Assembly (NCBI RefSeq): GCF_002105535.1
Contig: NZ_CP015848.1
Span: 3,018,926-3,082,925 of the forward strand
DNA from: Magnetospirillum sp. ME-1
GTDB lineage: Bacteria; Pseudomonadota; Alphaproteobacteria; Rhodospirillales; Magnetospirillaceae
Direction of reading: 5' to 3'
DNA length: 64,000 nt
Part shown: one piece after another, positions 16,546-25,969 of the stretch
Numbering within the stretch: the first letter of the stretch is position 1
How the letters are laid out: every line of letters starts with the position of its first letter
Program-made: the position numbers and the translations under genes
Notes under the pieces: model-generated
The model's input: only the letters and a program-made list of their open reading frames with translations
Told to the model about the DNA's origin: nothing
The model's database searches: none

Positions 16546-18663
16546 CTACACCCTCTCCCCCATGGGCAGCTTGCGGATGCGCTTGCCGCATGCCGCGAAG
16601 ATGGCGTTGGCCAGGGCGGGGGCCAGCGGCGGCACGCCGGGCTCGCCCACCCCCGTGGGGGGCGCCGGCGACGGCACGATGTGAACCTCGACCACCGGCA
16701 TCTCGTCCATGCGAAGGCAGCGGTAGTCGTGGAAGTTGGATTGCTCGGCCCGGCCGTCCTTCAGCGTGATCTCGCCGAACAGGGCGGCGGACAGGGCGAA
16801 GGCGATGCCGCCCTCCATCTGCGCCCGGACCACGTCGGGGGTGACGGCGATGCCGCAATCCACGGCGCAGACCACGCGGTCCACCTTGATGGCGCCGGTG
16901 GGGCCGACGGTCACCTCGACCACCTGGGCGACGAAGGAGTGGAAGCTTTCCTGCACCGCCAGCCCGCGCCCCTTGCCGGCGGGCAGGGGATTGCCCCAGC
17001 CGGCCTTGGCGGCGGCCAGTTCCAGCACGGCGAGATGGCGGGGCTTGTCGGCCAGCAGGGCGCGGCGCAGCTCCAGCGGGTCCTTGGCCCCCGCCTGGGC
17101 CAGTTCGTCCAGAAAGCATTCGGTGGCAAACGCGGTGTGGCTGGACCCCACCGAACGCCACCACAGCACCGGCACCGGCGCCTTGGGCGAGTGCAGCTCC
17201 ACCGCCAGATGGGGGATGGCGTAGGCCAGATTGGCCGCACCCTCCACCGAGACCGGGTCGATGCCGTCCTTGACCATGCCGGCGAAGGGGCCGCCCGCCA
17301 GGATGGACTGGCAGACCAGACGGTGGCGCCAGGCCAGCGGCATGCCGCGCTCGTCGAGCGACGCCTCCAGCCCATGCAGCGCCATGGGACGGTAATACCC
17401 GCCCGTGATGTCGTCTTCGCGGGTCCACATCAGGCGCACCGGGGCATTGGTCGCCTTGGCCACCTCGACGCCTTCGACGATGTAGTCGGACGCCGGGTTG
17501 GCGCGCCGCCCGAAGCTGCCGCCGGCCAGCATGGTGTGGATCTCCACCTGCTCGGGCTTGAGGCCCGCCGCCTTGGCGGCCATGGCCTGATCATGGGTCT
17601 GGAACTGGCAGCCGGCCCAGATTTCGCACTTGGCCGCAGACAGGCGCACCACGCAATTGAGCGGCTCCATGGGGGCGTGGGCCAGATAGGGGAGTTCGTA
17701 GGTGGCGGCCAGGCGCTGGCTCCCCTGGCCGAGGGCCAGGGCGGCATCGCCCTTGGTCGCCGCCGGGCTGCCCGGCTTGGCCAGCAGGGCGGTCCAGTCG
17801 CGGCGCAGGGCTTCGGTGGAGACCCGTTCGGCCGGCTCGGACCAGCGGGCTTTCAAGGCTTCGCGTCCCTTGTGCGCCGCCCAGAAGGAACTGGCCGCCA
17901 CGGCGATGCCCGACGAGATGGGCACCACCGCCATGACGCCCGGCACCGCCAGGGCCGCCTTACGGTCATAAGCCTCGATGCGGGCGCCCCACACCGGCGG
18001 GCGGGCCACCAGAGCGGTGAGCAGGCCGGGCAGGCGGATGTCGGCGCCGAATTTGGCGGTGCCGTCGCTCTTCATCCGGGAATCGGTGCGCTTGACCCCG
18101 GGCTTGCCGATCAGGCGGAAGTCGGCGGGCTGCTTCAAGGGCGGCGCGGCGGGCGGAGCCAGCGTGGCGGCCACCTCCACCAGCTCGCCATAGGAAAGCC
18201 GCCGGCCGCTGGGCGCGTGGACCACGCCGCCGTTGAGGGCGGTCAGGGTGGAGGACTCGGCCCTAAGAATGCGTGACGCCGCCTCCACCAGCATCTCGCG
18301 CGCCGCCGCGCCGGCCAGACGCAGTTGCTGCCAGGAATTGGCGGTGGCGGTCGAGCCGCCGGTCCCCTGGCTGGGTCCCCAGAACAGGTTGTTGTAGCGC
18401 CTGGCATCGGCGGGGGCGAATTCCACCGTCACCTGGGCGGGGTCCACCTCCAGTTCCTCGGCCACCAGCACCGGCAGGCCGGTGGCGACGCCCTGGCCCA
18501 TCTCCAGATGCTTGACCGTCACCGTCACCCGTCCGTCGGGGGCGATGGCGACGAAGGCGTTGATGGCCGCGCCGCCGCCCGATTCCGCCTGGGCGCGGGC
18601 CTCGCCCACCGCCAGGACCAGCCCGGTGCCGGCGGTGACCTTGAGGAAGGTCCGGCGCTTCAT
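16546..18663 (-). CDS. Molybdopterin-binding large subunit, isoquinoline 1-oxidoreductase type
   Basis: A 705-residue xanthine-oxidase-family subunit. It starts with a twin-arginine signal ([12 protein letters not shown]), so export is folded and Tat-dependent. Two aldehyde oxidase/XDH molybdopterin domains follow: [18 protein letters not shown], the [12 protein letters not shown] segment, and the C-terminal [19 protein letters not shown] motif with the catalytic glutamate. Family members oxidise N-heterocycles or aldehydes. The start is the ATG that overlaps the 2Fe-2S subunit stop by ATGA; the open frame further upstream is a shadow. No c-type cytochrome third subunit is adjacent, so the electron acceptor is unknown. 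Substrate not predictable. Confidence 0.87.
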   Translation of the reverse strand: MKRRTFLKVTAGTGLVLAVGEARAQAESGGGAAINAFVAIAPDGRVTVTVKHLEMGQGVATGLPVLVAEELEVDPAQVTVEFAPADARRYNNLFWGPSQGTGGSTATANSWQQLRLAGAAAREMLVEAASRILRAESSTLTALNGGVVHAPSGRRLSYGELVEVAATLAPPAAPPLKQPADFRLIGKPGVKRTDSRMKSDGTAKFGADIRLPGLLTALVARPPVWGARIEAYDRKAALAVPGVMAVVPISSGIAVAASSFWAAHKGREALKARWSEPAERVSTEALRRDWTALLAKPGSPAATKGDAALALGQGSQRLAATYELPYLAHAPMEPLNCVVRLSAAKCEIWAGCQFQTHDQAMAAKAAGLKPEQVEIHTMLAGGSFGRRANPASDYIVEGVEVAKATNAPVRLMWTREDDITGGYYRPMALHGLEASLDERGMPLAWRHRLVCQSILAGGPFAGMVKDGIDPVSVEGAANLAYAIPHLAVELHSPKAPVPVLWWRSVGSSHTAFATECFLDELAQAGAKDPLELRRALLADKPRHLAVLELAAAKAGWGNPLPAGKGRGLAVQESFHSFVAQVVEVTVGPTGAIKVDRVVCAVDCGIAVTPDVVRAQMEGGIAFALSAALFGEITLKDGRAEQSNFHDYRCLRMDEMPVVEVHIVPSPAPPTGVGEPGVPPLAPALANAIFAACGKRIRKLPMGERV

Positions 18664-19124
18664 GCGCCCCCCCTGAGCCGCCTGGCGGCCAGATGGATGC
18701 CGGCGCGGATGCGCTGGTAGGTGCCGCAGCGGCAGAGATTGCCGCTCATGGCGCTGTCGATGTCGGCATCGCTGGGCTTGGGATTGCGGCGCAGCAGGGC
18801 GCCGGCGCTGATCAACTGGCCCGACTGGCAAAAGCCGCACTGGGGCACGTCCAGTTCGATCCAGGCGGCGCGCAATTGCGCCGCGACGGCGTCGTTCAGG
18901 CCGGACAGGGTGACGATGCGCCGGCCGCTGACCTCGGAGACCGGCAACTGGCAGGCTCTGGCGGGCTCGCCGTCCACCAGGACCGAACAGGCGCCGCACT
19001 GGCCCTGGCCGCAGCCATAGCGCAATGCGGTCAGGCCCAACTGGTCGCGCAGCACCCACAAGAGCGGGGTGTCCGGCTGGGCGTCCACCTTGTGGCGTTC
19101 GCCGTTGACGATGAGGGAATACAT
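18660..19124 (-). CDS. 2Fe-2S small subunit of molybdopterin oxidoreductase
   Basis: A 154-residue protein with two [2Fe-2S] sites typical of the small subunit of isoquinoline 1-oxidoreductase/aldehyde dehydrogenases. The N-terminal plant-type ferredoxin site is [13 protein letters not shown] with a later cysteine in RACQLP; the C-terminal four-helix site is [10 protein letters not shown] with [12 protein letters not shown]. It has no signal peptide and presumably travels with the Tat-signal-bearing large subunit by hitchhiking (known for the family, inferred here). It is the upstream gene of the two-gene operon and is divergent from the SYLF-domain gene. Confidence 0.92.
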   Translation of the reverse strand: MYSLIVNGERHKVDAQPDTPLLWVLRDQLGLTALRYGCGQGQCGACSVLVDGEPARACQLPVSEVSGRRIVTLSGLNDAVAAQLRAAWIELDVPQCGFCQSGQLISAGALLRRNPKPSDADIDSAMSGNLCRCGTYQRIRAGIHLAARRLRGGA

Positions 19125-19202
19125 CGGTCCGTCGCCCTTCCGATTGGAAGCGTTACAGGCTTACCCGCAATGGCGGGGGCGGGCAAGGGTTAACAGAATC
19201 CT

Positions 19203-19218
19203 AACCACGTCCGTGGTT
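19203..19218. promoter_or_regulatory. Perfect palindrome upstream of SYLF gene
   Basis: AACCACG-TC-CGTGGTT is a 16-bp perfect inverted repeat 37 bp before the SYLF-domain start codon and 79 bp before the divergent 2Fe-2S gene. Position and symmetry suggest an operator for a dimeric regulator; which regulator is unknown. Confidence 0.4.
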
Positions 19219-19254
19219 GGAGTGAAGGGGACGCGTTTCTCAACGGAGGCCGAG

Positions 19255-19920
19255 ATGCCGAGACTGATCGCCCTGGTGCTGGCGGCGTTTTTCCTGGCGG
19301 GCCATGCCTCGGCGCAGGTCACCGACCAGACCATGATGGTGGGCAAGGCCGTCACCGTGGTCGAGCGCCTGCGCGCCGATCCCAATTTCAGTTCCCAGAT
19401 GACCAACCTGCTGGGCCGGGCGCGGGCCGTGCTGGTGGTGCCCGATCTGGTCAAGGGCGGGTTCATCCTGGGCGCCCAGTACGGCACCGGCGTGCTGCTG
19501 GCCCGCGACGGAGGGGGGCGCTGGAGCGGTCCGGCCTTCTATTCGGTGGCGGCGGGCAGCGTCGGGCTGCAGATCGGCCTGCAGGACGCCGAGACGGTCT
19601 ACATCATCATGAGCGAGGGCGGCCTGAAGGCGGTGGTCGACAACCAGTTCAAGGCCGGCGCCGAGGCGGGCGTGGCGGTCGCCGTGGTGGGGGCGGGGGC
19701 CTCGGCCAACACCACCACCAATGTGGGCGCCGACATCTACGCCTTTTCGCGCTCGGTCGGCCTTTACGGCGGCGCCACCCTGGACGGCGCCGGCATCCTG
19801 CCCCGGCATTCGTGGAATTCCGCCTATTACGGCGGCAATCCGACGCCCGAGGACATCCTGTTCAGCCGCAGCGTGGATTCGCGTCAGGCCGACCGGTTAA
19901 GGGACATCCTGTCACGCTGA
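19255..19920 (+). CDS. Secreted SYLF (DUF500/Ysc84-like) lipid-binding protein
   Basis: A 221-residue protein with a signal peptide (AGHASA-QV, about residue 21). The remainder is a SYLF domain: RAVLVVPDLVKGGFILGAQYGTGVL, then WSGPAFYSVAAGSVGLQIG, ETVYIIMSEGG and a Gly/Ala-rich segment VAVVGAGASANTTTNVGADIYAFS. SYLF domains bind phosphoinositides/phospholipids in eukaryotes; bacterial versions are periplasmic and little characterised. GGAGGC before the ATG at 19255 selects this start. Its 3' end overlaps the convergent sensor-kinase gene by 9 bp. Confidence 0.85.
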   Translation: MPRLIALVLAAFFLAGHASAQVTDQTMMVGKAVTVVERLRADPNFSSQMTNLLGRARAVLVVPDLVKGGFILGAQYGTGVLLARDGGGRWSGPAFYSVAAGSVGLQIGLQDAETVYIIMSEGGLKAVVDNQFKAGAEAGVAVAVVGAGASANTTTNVGADIYAFSRSVGLYGGATLDGAGILPRHSWNSAYYGGNPTPEDILFSRSVDSRQADRLRDILSR

Positions 19921-21525
19921 CGCGGGCAGGCTCACCGTGAACCTCGCCCCGCCCTCCTCGCGGTTCTCGGCGCGGATGGTTCCGCCGTGGGCTTCGACGA
20001 TCTGGCGCGAGATGGACAGGCCCAGGCCGGAATGGGTGCCGAACTTCTCGCCCTCGGGACGTTCGGAGTAGAAGCGCTCGAACACGGCGTCCAGCTTGCC
20101 TTCGGGAATACCCGGCCCCTGGTCCTCGACGGTGAGGGCGATGCGCCCGTCTTCGCGCCGGGCGGCCAGGGTGATCAGCCCGCCTTCGGGGCTGAACGAC
20201 ACGGCGTTGGAAATCAGGTTGCGCAGCACCTGAACCAGGCGGGATTCGATGCCCTGGACCACCAGGGGGTCGTCCTCGGGCCGCTCCACCTGGAAGCTCA
20301 CCCCCCGGTCTTCACAGGTGCCGCCATAGATCTCGGCCATGGTGTCGAGCATGGCGGCCAGGGTCACCGGACCGGTCTCGGCGCGGCTCATCTCGGCGTC
20401 GACGCGCGACGCATCCGAGATGTCGCTGATCAGCCGGTCGAGCCGCCCCACGTCGTCCAGCACGATGGCCATCAGGCGGGCGCGCTTGTCCGGGTCCTCG
20501 ATGCGGGCCGCCGTTTCCACCGCCGAGCGCAAGGACGTCAGCGGATTCTTGATCTCGTGCGCCACGTCGGCGGCGAAGGCCTCGATGGCGTCCATGCGCC
20601 GCCACAGGGCCTCGGTCATTTCCTTCAAGGCCAGGGACAGCTCGCCGATCTCGTCCTTGCGCCGCGACAGGTCGGGAATGGCGTGGACGCGCCCCTGGCC
20701 GTGGCGCACCCGCTCGGCGGCCAGCGCCAGGCGGCGGATGGGCCGGGCGATGGTGCCGGCCATGTAGAGCGACACGCCGATGGTGAGAGCCAGCGACACG
20801 GCGAAGGCTTCCAGGATGGCGATGCGCACCTGGAACAGCGAGCGGGCGATGTTGGTGCCGTCGGCGGTGATCAGGAGCGCGCCCACCACCTGCTTGTAGC
20901 GCTGTACCGGCACCGCCACCGACAGCATCAGGGTGCCGTTCCGGCGCGAGCGCACCGCCCAGGCGGTCCGGCCGGCCATGGCGGTCATGACTTCCTCGAA
21001 ATCGTCGGCCCGCGCGTTGGGATGCTCGCGGTAAAGCGGCAGGGACTCGTCCCTGGGCATCCAGCGCGACCAGCGGTCCCATTGCCGTGCCAGCCGATCG
21101 CTCCAGTGGGGGGGCGTGGGCGGCGGCAGTTCCTCGATGTAGATGGAGCCCTTGGCGCCGCCCACCACGCGGGAATCGGCGGCCAGCTCGCCCACCGAGC
21201 CGAACAGCCGGGCGCGGAACTTGGCCGGTTCGGACAGGCGGCGGACCATCTGCTGCGCCATGTCGGGGTTGATCTCGAAGAAGCCCGCCTCCTCCTCGAA
21301 CACCGCGCCCTCGCCGATGGCGCCGGCCACCATCTCGGCCTGGGTGCCCAGCCCGTCCAGCTCGGCCCGGATCAGTCCCTGCTTGTAGCGGTCGAGATAG
21401 AACACGCCCACCACCAGCACGATGGGGGCCAGCAGGTTGACCAGCAGGATGCGCCGGGTCAGCGGCGAGGCCAGCAGCCGCCATCGGGGCAGCCGCCGCC
21501 GCCTGGACGGGGGGGGCTCACTCAT
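19912..21525 (-). CDS. chvG: ChvG-like membrane sensor histidine kinase
   Basis: A 537-residue kinase. The membrane segment at about residues 24-44 ([24 protein letters not shown]) and the following [24 protein letters not shown] match the ChvG/ExoS N-terminus. A large periplasmic sensor region follows, then a second membrane segment (about 235-255), HAMP, HisKA with [17 protein letters not shown] (phospho-acceptor His323) and an HATPase domain ending [11 protein letters not shown] and [16 protein letters not shown]. In rhizobia this system senses acid/envelope stress. Its start overlaps the response-regulator stop by 8 bp, so the two are co-transcribed. Orthology to ChvG is inferred from architecture; no hprK/PTS genes follow as they do in rhizobia. 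Confidence 0.85.
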   Translation of the reverse strand: MSEPPPSRRRRLPRWRLLASPLTRRILLVNLLAPIVLVVGVFYLDRYKQGLIRAELDGLGTQAEMVAGAIGEGAVFEEEAGFFEINPDMAQQMVRRLSEPAKFRARLFGSVGELAADSRVVGGAKGSIYIEELPPPTPPHWSDRLARQWDRWSRWMPRDESLPLYREHPNARADDFEEVMTAMAGRTAWAVRSRRNGTLMLSVAVPVQRYKQVVGALLITADGTNIARSLFQVRIAILEAFAVSLALTIGVSLYMAGTIARPIRRLALAAERVRHGQGRVHAIPDLSRRKDEIGELSLALKEMTEALWRRMDAIEAFAADVAHEIKNPLTSLRSAVETAARIEDPDKRARLMAIVLDDVGRLDRLISDISDASRVDAEMSRAETGPVTLAAMLDTMAEIYGGTCEDRGVSFQVERPEDDPLVVQGIESRLVQVLRNLISNAVSFSPEGGLITLAARREDGRIALTVEDQGPGIPEGKLDAVFERFYSERPEGEKFGTHSGLGLSISRQIVEAHGGTIRAENREEGGARFTVSLPASA

Positions 21526-22216
21526 CCCGGTAACGGTATCCGACGCCGTACAGGGTTTCGATCTGGGCGAAGTCGTCGTCCACCTCGCGGAACTTCTTGC
21601 GCAGCCGCTTGATGTGGCTGTCGATGGTGCGGTCGTCCACGTAGATGGACTCGCCGTAAGCCGCGTCGATCAGCTGGTCGCGGTTCTTGACGTGGCCGGG
21701 GCGGACGGCCAGCGACTTCAGCAGCAGGAATTCGGTGACGGTGAGGTCCACCGCGCGACCCTTCCAGGTGCAGACGTGGCGGCCGGGGTCGAGCACCAGT
21801 TGGCCCCGCACCAGGGTCTCGCCGCCGGGCTCGGCCGCGCCGGCGGCATTGGCCTCCAGGCGGCGGATCAGGGTGCGGATGCGCTCGATCAGCAGTTTCT
21901 GCGAGAACGGCTTCTTGATGTAGTCGTCGGCGCCCATGCGCAGACCCAGCAGTTCGTCGATCTCGTCATCCTTGGAGGTGAGGAAGATCACCGGAATGGC
22001 CGATTGCTTGCGCAGGCGTTGCAGCAATTCCATGCCGTCCATGCGCGGCATCTTGATGTCGAGCACCGCCAGGTCGGCGGGCTGAGCGGTCAGGCCGCGC
22101 AGGGCCTCGGCCCCGTCGGTGTAGGTGCGCACCTTGAAGCCCTCGGCCTCCAGCGCCATCGAGACCGAGGTCAGGATGTTGCGGTCGTCGTCGACCAGGG
22201 CGATGGTATGGGACAC
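21518..22216 (-). CDS. chvI: ChvI-like OmpR-family response regulator
   Basis: A 232-residue regulator. The receiver starts [20 protein letters not shown] with phospho-acceptor Asp53 in [11 protein letters not shown] and the conserved Lys in YIKKPFS; the winged-helix DNA-binding domain has [13 protein letters not shown] and [12 protein letters not shown], ending with LYGVGYRY. The receiver is strongly ChvI-like. The GTG at 22216 is chosen because AAAGGGG precedes it and the fold starts immediately; the frame is open further upstream only through a family 1 repeat. It pairs with the overlapping sensor kinase gene. Confidence 0.88.
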   Translation of the reverse strand: MSHTIALVDDDRNILTSVSMALEAEGFKVRTYTDGAEALRGLTAQPADLAVLDIKMPRMDGMELLQRLRKQSAIPVIFLTSKDDEIDELLGLRMGADDYIKKPFSQKLLIERIRTLIRRLEANAAGAAEPGGETLVRGQLVLDPGRHVCTWKGRAVDLTVTEFLLLKSLAVRPGHVKNRDQLIDAAYGESIYVDDRTIDSHIKRLRKKFREVDDDFAQIETLYGVGYRYRDE

Positions 22217-22240
22217 GGCTGAACCCCTTTGCAATTGACC

Positions 22241-22331
22241 TGTCATCCCGAGCGGATGCGAGGGATCTCCGTTTGCTCGGACGGGCCGGAGCAGGAGGAG
22301 ATCCCTCGTCGCCATGCTCCTCGGGATGACA
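22241..22331. repeat. Interspersed inverted repeat, family 1 copy C
   Basis: A 91-bp element from TGTCATCCCGAGCGGATGCGAGGGATCTCC to GGAGATCCCTCGTCGCCATGCTCCTCGGGATGACA. It lies 24 bp upstream of the response-regulator start and about 65 bp before the cobalamin riboswitch. The inner arms GAGGGATCTCC/GGAGATCCCTC are perfect. Confidence 0.9.
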
Positions 22332-22395
22332 TCTGAAGACAAGCCCTGGGAATGGTTTGCATCCCGATCATGGCGAAATTATAGTGCCCGGCGAT

Positions 22396-22587
22396 GGTTC
22401 CCCGCGATCCGAGAGGGCGCGGGGTGAAAATGGGAACGTGGTGCGGCGCCCGAAAAGGGGGCCAATTCCATGACTGCCCCCGCAACTGTAGGCGGAGAGG
22501 TTCCGGCCCTAGAGAGACGCCACTGGCCCGAATATGGGCTGGGAAGGCTAAGCCGGACCCAACGACCCGCGAGTCAGGAGACCTGCC
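22396..22587 (+). ncRNA. Cobalamin (AdoCbl) riboswitch
   Basis: The conserved blocks of the B12 riboswitch are present in order: an opening GGTTCC...GGGAAC stem, GGGCCAATTCCATGACTGCCCCCGCAACTGTA-type core (22460-22490), GCCACTGGCCCGAATATGGGCTGGGAAGGC (about 22518-22550) and the B12 box GCGAGTCAGGAGACCTGCC (22569-22587). It precedes cbiM by 107 nt. In the leader after the B12 box, CGAGAG (22593-22598) can pair with CTCTCG (22669-22674), a possible expression-platform helix near the cbiM ribosome site. It is expected to repress cobalt uptake when cobalamin is plentiful. The whole 22217-22694 gap contains only this element and one repeat. Confidence 0.93.
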
Positions 22588-22694
22588 ATCATCGAGAGTC
22601 GCTTGCGAGCCCGTTCGGCCGGGGTGTGCCGTCGGGTCAGTGTTCCGTTTCGCGGCGACAGGGATTGTCTCTCGACGAACGGAGTCTGTTCATC

Positions 22695-23345
22695 ATGCAT
22701 ATCATGGAAGGGTTCCTTCCCGCCGGCCACGCCGTGGCCTGGACCTGCATTTCCGCCCCCTTCGTGGTGGCCGGCGCGCGCTCGTTGAAGCGCATCCTGG
22801 CCGAACGGCCCGAGGCGCGGCTGAACATCGCGGCGTCGGCCGGCTTCACCTTCGTGCTGTCGGCCCTGAAGCTGCCCAGCGTCACCGGCTCGTGCTCGCA
22901 TCCCACCGGAACGGCGCTGGGCGCCATGCAGTTCGGTCCCGGCATCATGGCGGTGATCGGGGCCATCGTGCTGCTGTTCCAGGGGCTGCTGCTGGCCCAT
23001 GGCGGATTGTCGACCATGGGGGCCAACGTCTTTTCCATGGCCATCGCCGGACCGTGGGTGGCCTATGGCGTGTGGACGCTGGCCGGACGCCTGGGTGCGC
23101 CGGTGGCGGTCGCGGTGTTCCTGTCGGCCTTTCTGGGTGACCTCGCCACCTATGTGGTGACCTCGGCCCAGCTGGCGGCGGCCTTCCCCGATGCCGAAAG
23201 CGGCTTCGTCGGCGCCTTCGCCAAGTTCGGCGGCATCTTCGCCATCACCCAACTGCCCCTGGCGGTGGCCGAGGGACTGGTCACCGTGGTGGTGATGAAC
23301 GCCCTGTCCAGCCGTACCCCGCGCATCGAAGGAGCCAAGGCATGA
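22695..23345 (+). CDS. cbiM: Cobalt ECF transporter substrate-binding subunit CbiM
   Basis: A 216-residue membrane protein. The N-terminus [16 protein letters not shown] is the metal-coordinating start of CbiM (His2 and the amino terminus bind Co2+), so the ATG at 22695 is secure even though the frame is open further upstream through the riboswitch. Typical segments follow: [39 protein letters not shown] and [20 protein letters not shown]. It is controlled by the upstream cobalamin riboswitch and overlaps cbiN by 4 nt. Confidence 0.96.
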   Translation: MHIMEGFLPAGHAVAWTCISAPFVVAGARSLKRILAERPEARLNIAASAGFTFVLSALKLPSVTGSCSHPTGTALGAMQFGPGIMAVIGAIVLLFQGLLLAHGGLSTMGANVFSMAIAGPWVAYGVWTLAGRLGAPVAVAVFLSAFLGDLATYVVTSAQLAAAFPDAESGFVGAFAKFGGIFAITQLPLAVAEGLVTVVVMNALSSRTPRIEGAKA

Positions 23346-23614
23346 GCGCGCGCGCCAATACCCTGCTGCTGGGTGCCGCGGCGCTGATCATCGCCGCCCC
23401 GCTGGTCCTCAACCCCGCCGGCCAGTTCGGCGGCACCGACGACGCCGCCAGCCAGGTGGTGGAATCCAGCAATCCCGGCTACGAGAAGTGGACCGCGCCG
23501 TTCTGGCAGCCGTCCAAGGAGATCGAAGGGCTGCTGTTCGCGCTGCAGGCCGCCTTCGGGGCCGGTCTGCTGGGCTATGTCATCGGACGCCGGCACGGCC
23601 GGCGCGACAAGTGA
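23342..23614 (+). CDS. cbiN: Cobalt transporter accessory subunit CbiN
   Basis: A 90-residue protein with two membrane segments (about residues 5-22 and 63-83) enclosing a periplasmic loop: [19 protein letters not shown] then [23 protein letters not shown], the CbiN pattern. It acts with CbiM in cobalt capture. It overlaps both neighbours by 4 nt, consistent with a stoichiometric operon cbiMNQO. Confidence 0.94.
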   Translation: MSARANTLLLGAAALIIAAPLVLNPAGQFGGTDDAASQVVESSNPGYEKWTAPFWQPSKEIEGLLFALQAAFGAGLLGYVIGRRHGRRDK

Positions 23615-24345
23615 CTCTCGCCATCGACCGTCTGTCCCAGACGGGACCCTGGCGCCGCCGAGCGACCGCCGAAAAGGCGGTGCTCGCTCTCGGTCTCCTG
23701 GTCCTGGCCCTGGCGCTGCCCCCCTTGCCGGGGGCGGCGCTGGTGCTGGTCTGCGCCTGGGCGCTGGCGCTGGTTGCGGCCAAGGTGCCGCCCGGCGACT
23801 GGCTGCGGCTCAACGTCCTTCCGCTGGGCTTCGTGCTGACCGGGGCCGCCGCCCTGGCGGTGGACGTTGATTCCCAGGGGCTGCGTCTGGCCGCCGACCA
23901 GGGGCGGCAGGCCGTCCAGGTGGTGCTGCGGGCGGCGGCTTGCGTGTCCGCCCTGCTGCTGCTGGCCGCCACCACGCCGGCGCCCGATCTGGTGCGCGGC
24001 CTGCGCCGTCTCGGCCTTCCCCCCGAGATCGCCGAGATCATGCTGCTCACCTGGACGTTCGTGTTCCTGCTGCTCGATCAGGCCGCCGCCATCCGCAACG
24101 CGCAGGAGGCTCGCCTGGGCTGGTTCGGGCCGAAGCGGCAGGTGCGGTCGCTGGGCCTGCTGATCGCCCAGTTGCTGCCGCGCGCCATGGAGCGCGCCCG
24201 GCGCCTGGAATTGGGGCTGGCGGCCAGGGGCTTCGACGGCTCGCTGCCCATGCTGTCGGTGGCGCGCCCGGCCTCGGGCCCGGTGCTGGCGCTGATCATA
24301 GGGGGGCTGGCCGCCCTGGCGGGGGTGAGCCTGTGGCTGGGGTGA
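23611..24345 (+). CDS. cbiQ: Cobalt ECF transporter transmembrane subunit CbiQ
   Basis: A 244-residue membrane protein of the ECF T-component family. About five hydrophobic segments surround the coupling-helix motifs typical of CbiQ: LRRLGLPPEIAEIMLLTWTFVFLL and RAMERARRLELGLAARGFDG (the A-R-G signature that contacts the ATPase). The GTG at 23611 overlaps the cbiN stop (GTGA) and gives the family length; a longer frame to 23488 would run back through cbiN. It couples CbiO ATP hydrolysis to CbiM/N. Confidence 0.93.
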   Translation: MTLAIDRLSQTGPWRRRATAEKAVLALGLLVLALALPPLPGAALVLVCAWALALVAAKVPPGDWLRLNVLPLGFVLTGAAALAVDVDSQGLRLAADQGRQAVQVVLRAAACVSALLLLAATTPAPDLVRGLRRLGLPPEIAEIMLLTWTFVFLLLDQAAAIRNAQEARLGWFGPKRQVRSLGLLIAQLLPRAMERARRLELGLAARGFDGSLPMLSVARPASGPVLALIIGGLAALAGVSLWLG

Positions 24346-25136
24346 TCCTCGAGGCCAAGGGCCTCGCCTATGCCTATCCCGGCGGCGTCGCGGCGCTCGC
24401 CGGTCTCGATCTCGCGGTGGAGCGGGGGCGGCGGCTTGCCGTACTCGGCCCCAACGGGGCAGGCAAGACCACGCTTTTGCTGCATCTCAACGGTACCTTG
24501 AAGCCCGCGTCCGGCGAGGTTCACCTGGACGGCCAGTCCATGGGCTATTCCCGCGCTGGCCTGACCGGCTGGCGCAAGAGGGTCGGGCTGGTGCTGCAGG
24601 AGCCCGACGACCAGTTGTTCGCCGCCACCGTGGCCGAGGACGTGTCGTTCGGGCCGCTCAATCTCGGCCTGTCCGAGGCCGAGACCCGGCGGCGGGTGGA
24701 GGCGGCGCTGGACGCGCTGGGCATTCTTGATCTGGCCGAGCGCGCCACCCACATGCTGTCCTTCGGCCAGAAGAAGCGGGTGGCCGTTGCCGGCGCCCTG
24801 GCCATGGAGCCCGAGGTGCTGCTGCTGGACGAGCCGCTGGCCGGCCTCGACCACCAGGGGGGCAAGCGCCTGCTGGCCGCCCTGGACCGTCTGGCCCGGG
24901 CGGGCACCACCCTGGTGTTCACCACCCACGAGGTGGATCTGGCTTACGGCTTCGCCGACCGGGTGGCGCTGTTCCAGGGCGGCAAGGTGATCGCCCAGGG
25001 CGAGGCGGCCCACGTGCTGGCCGACCGCGCGTCCCTGGCGGCCTGCGGGCTGGAGCCGCCCCTGCTGCTGGAACTGGGGGTGCGGACCCGCGAGGAGGCT
25101 CTGGCCTTGATGGGGGTCCGGCGGAAGGTGTATTAG
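24342..25136 (+). CDS. cbiO: Cobalt ECF transporter ATPase CbiO
   Basis: A 264-residue ABC ATPase: Walker A GPNGAGKTT (about residue 37), Q-loop LQEPDDQLF, signature LSFGQKKRVAVAGAL and Walker B VLLLDEPLAGLD. Q-loop and signature forms are those of cobalt/nickel ECF ATPases. The GTG start at 24342 overlaps the cbiQ stop by GTGA. It is the last gene of the riboswitch operon; a rhodanese gene follows after 26 nt on the same strand and could be read through. Confidence 0.94.
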   Translation: MILEAKGLAYAYPGGVAALAGLDLAVERGRRLAVLGPNGAGKTTLLLHLNGTLKPASGEVHLDGQSMGYSRAGLTGWRKRVGLVLQEPDDQLFAATVAEDVSFGPLNLGLSEAETRRRVEAALDALGILDLAERATHMLSFGQKKRVAVAGALAMEPEVLLLDEPLAGLDHQGGKRLLAALDRLARAGTTLVFTTHEVDLAYGFADRVALFQGGKVIAQGEAAHVLADRASLAACGLEPPLLLELGVRTREEALALMGVRRKVY

Positions 25137-25162
25137 CAACACCTCAACAAACGAGGTCTTCC

Positions 25163-25591
25163 ATGCGCATCCTGCTTGCCGCCGCCCTGCTGCTGTCCCT
25201 GGCCTTTCCCGCCCTGGCCGAGATCAAGACCATCTCGGCGCCCGAGGCGTTGCGGGGGGCGAAGACGGGCGAGGTGGTGCTGGTGGATATCCGCCAGCCC
25301 GAGGAATGGAAGCAGACCGGGGTGGCCGAGGGTGCCAGGCTCATTCCCATGCGCCACCCGGAGGGCGGCACCGGCTTCGTGCGCGACCTGCTGGCCGCCG
25401 CCAAGGGGGACCGCAACGCCCCCATCGCGCTCATCTGCCGCACCGGCAACCGCTCGGCCGCCACCGCCAAGGCGCTGGCCGATGCCGGTTTCACCCATAT
25501 CCTCGACGTGTCGGAAGGCATGGCGGGATCGGGTGCCGGGCCGGGCTGGATCCGGCGCGACCTGCCCATGACCCGCTGCCCGGTGTGCTGA
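25163..25591 (+). CDS. Periplasmic rhodanese-like sulfurtransferase
   Basis: A 142-residue protein with a signal peptide (FPALA-EI, about residue 19) and a single rhodanese domain: VVLVDIRQPEEWKQTG, then the active-site loop CRTGNRSA with the catalytic cysteine (about residue 94). The C-terminus ends RDLPMTRCPVC with an extra CxxC that is not part of the rhodanese fold and could bind metal or act as a thiol relay. Export suggests a role in periplasmic sulfur or cyanide chemistry; the substrate is unknown. The AGGTC-type upstream sequence is a modest ribosome site. It lies 26 nt after cbiO. Confidence 0.85.
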   Translation: MRILLAAALLLSLAFPALAEIKTISAPEALRGAKTGEVVLVDIRQPEEWKQTGVAEGARLIPMRHPEGGTGFVRDLLAAAKGDRNAPIALICRTGNRSAATAKALADAGFTHILDVSEGMAGSGAGPGWIRRDLPMTRCPVC

Positions 25592-25686
25592 TTCCCCCTT
25601 AGCAAAAGGCGATAGCTGCCCCATATTACTTTTTTCCTGTCCCCTGGAAGGAATGGCCTTTTGGGGAAGAAGGAAGGGAGGGGATC

Positions 25687-25950
25687 ATGAAAGCATTCAT
25701 CGCCGCCGCGTGCCTTGGACTTCTGGTCGCCGCGCCGGGTGCCGCCTTCGCCGGTGCGGACGACGCCAAGTGGGTCGCCAAGTGCATCAAGGACAATGGT
25801 GACGCCAAGGTGTCCATCGACGTGGTCACCAAGTACTGCACCTGCATGAACAACAAGATGGACGACAACGAGACCCAGTCCATCAGCACCTGGGAGAAGA
25901 CCCACCCCGCCGAGATGAAGGCGTGCGAGGCCGAAGCCGGCTGGAAGTAG
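25687..25950 (+). CDS. Small secreted four-cysteine protein of unknown function
   Basis: An 87-residue product with a clear signal peptide (GAAFA-GA, about residue 23). The mature 64 residues are acidic/lysine-rich and carry four cysteines (KCIKDN, YCTCMNN, KACEAE) in a C-x(16-18)-C-x-C pattern plus a C-terminal cysteine, compatible with two disulfides or a metal site. GGGAGGGG lies directly upstream, a strong ribosome site. A strong intrinsic terminator follows, so it is a monocistronic, probably well-expressed gene. I do not recognise a family. Confidence 0.8.
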   Translation: MKAFIAAACLGLLVAAPGAAFAGADDAKWVAKCIKDNGDAKVSIDVVTKYCTCMNNKMDDNETQSISTWEKTHPAEMKACEAEAGWK

Positions 25951-25969
25951 GCCGGACCATCCTAGGGAC

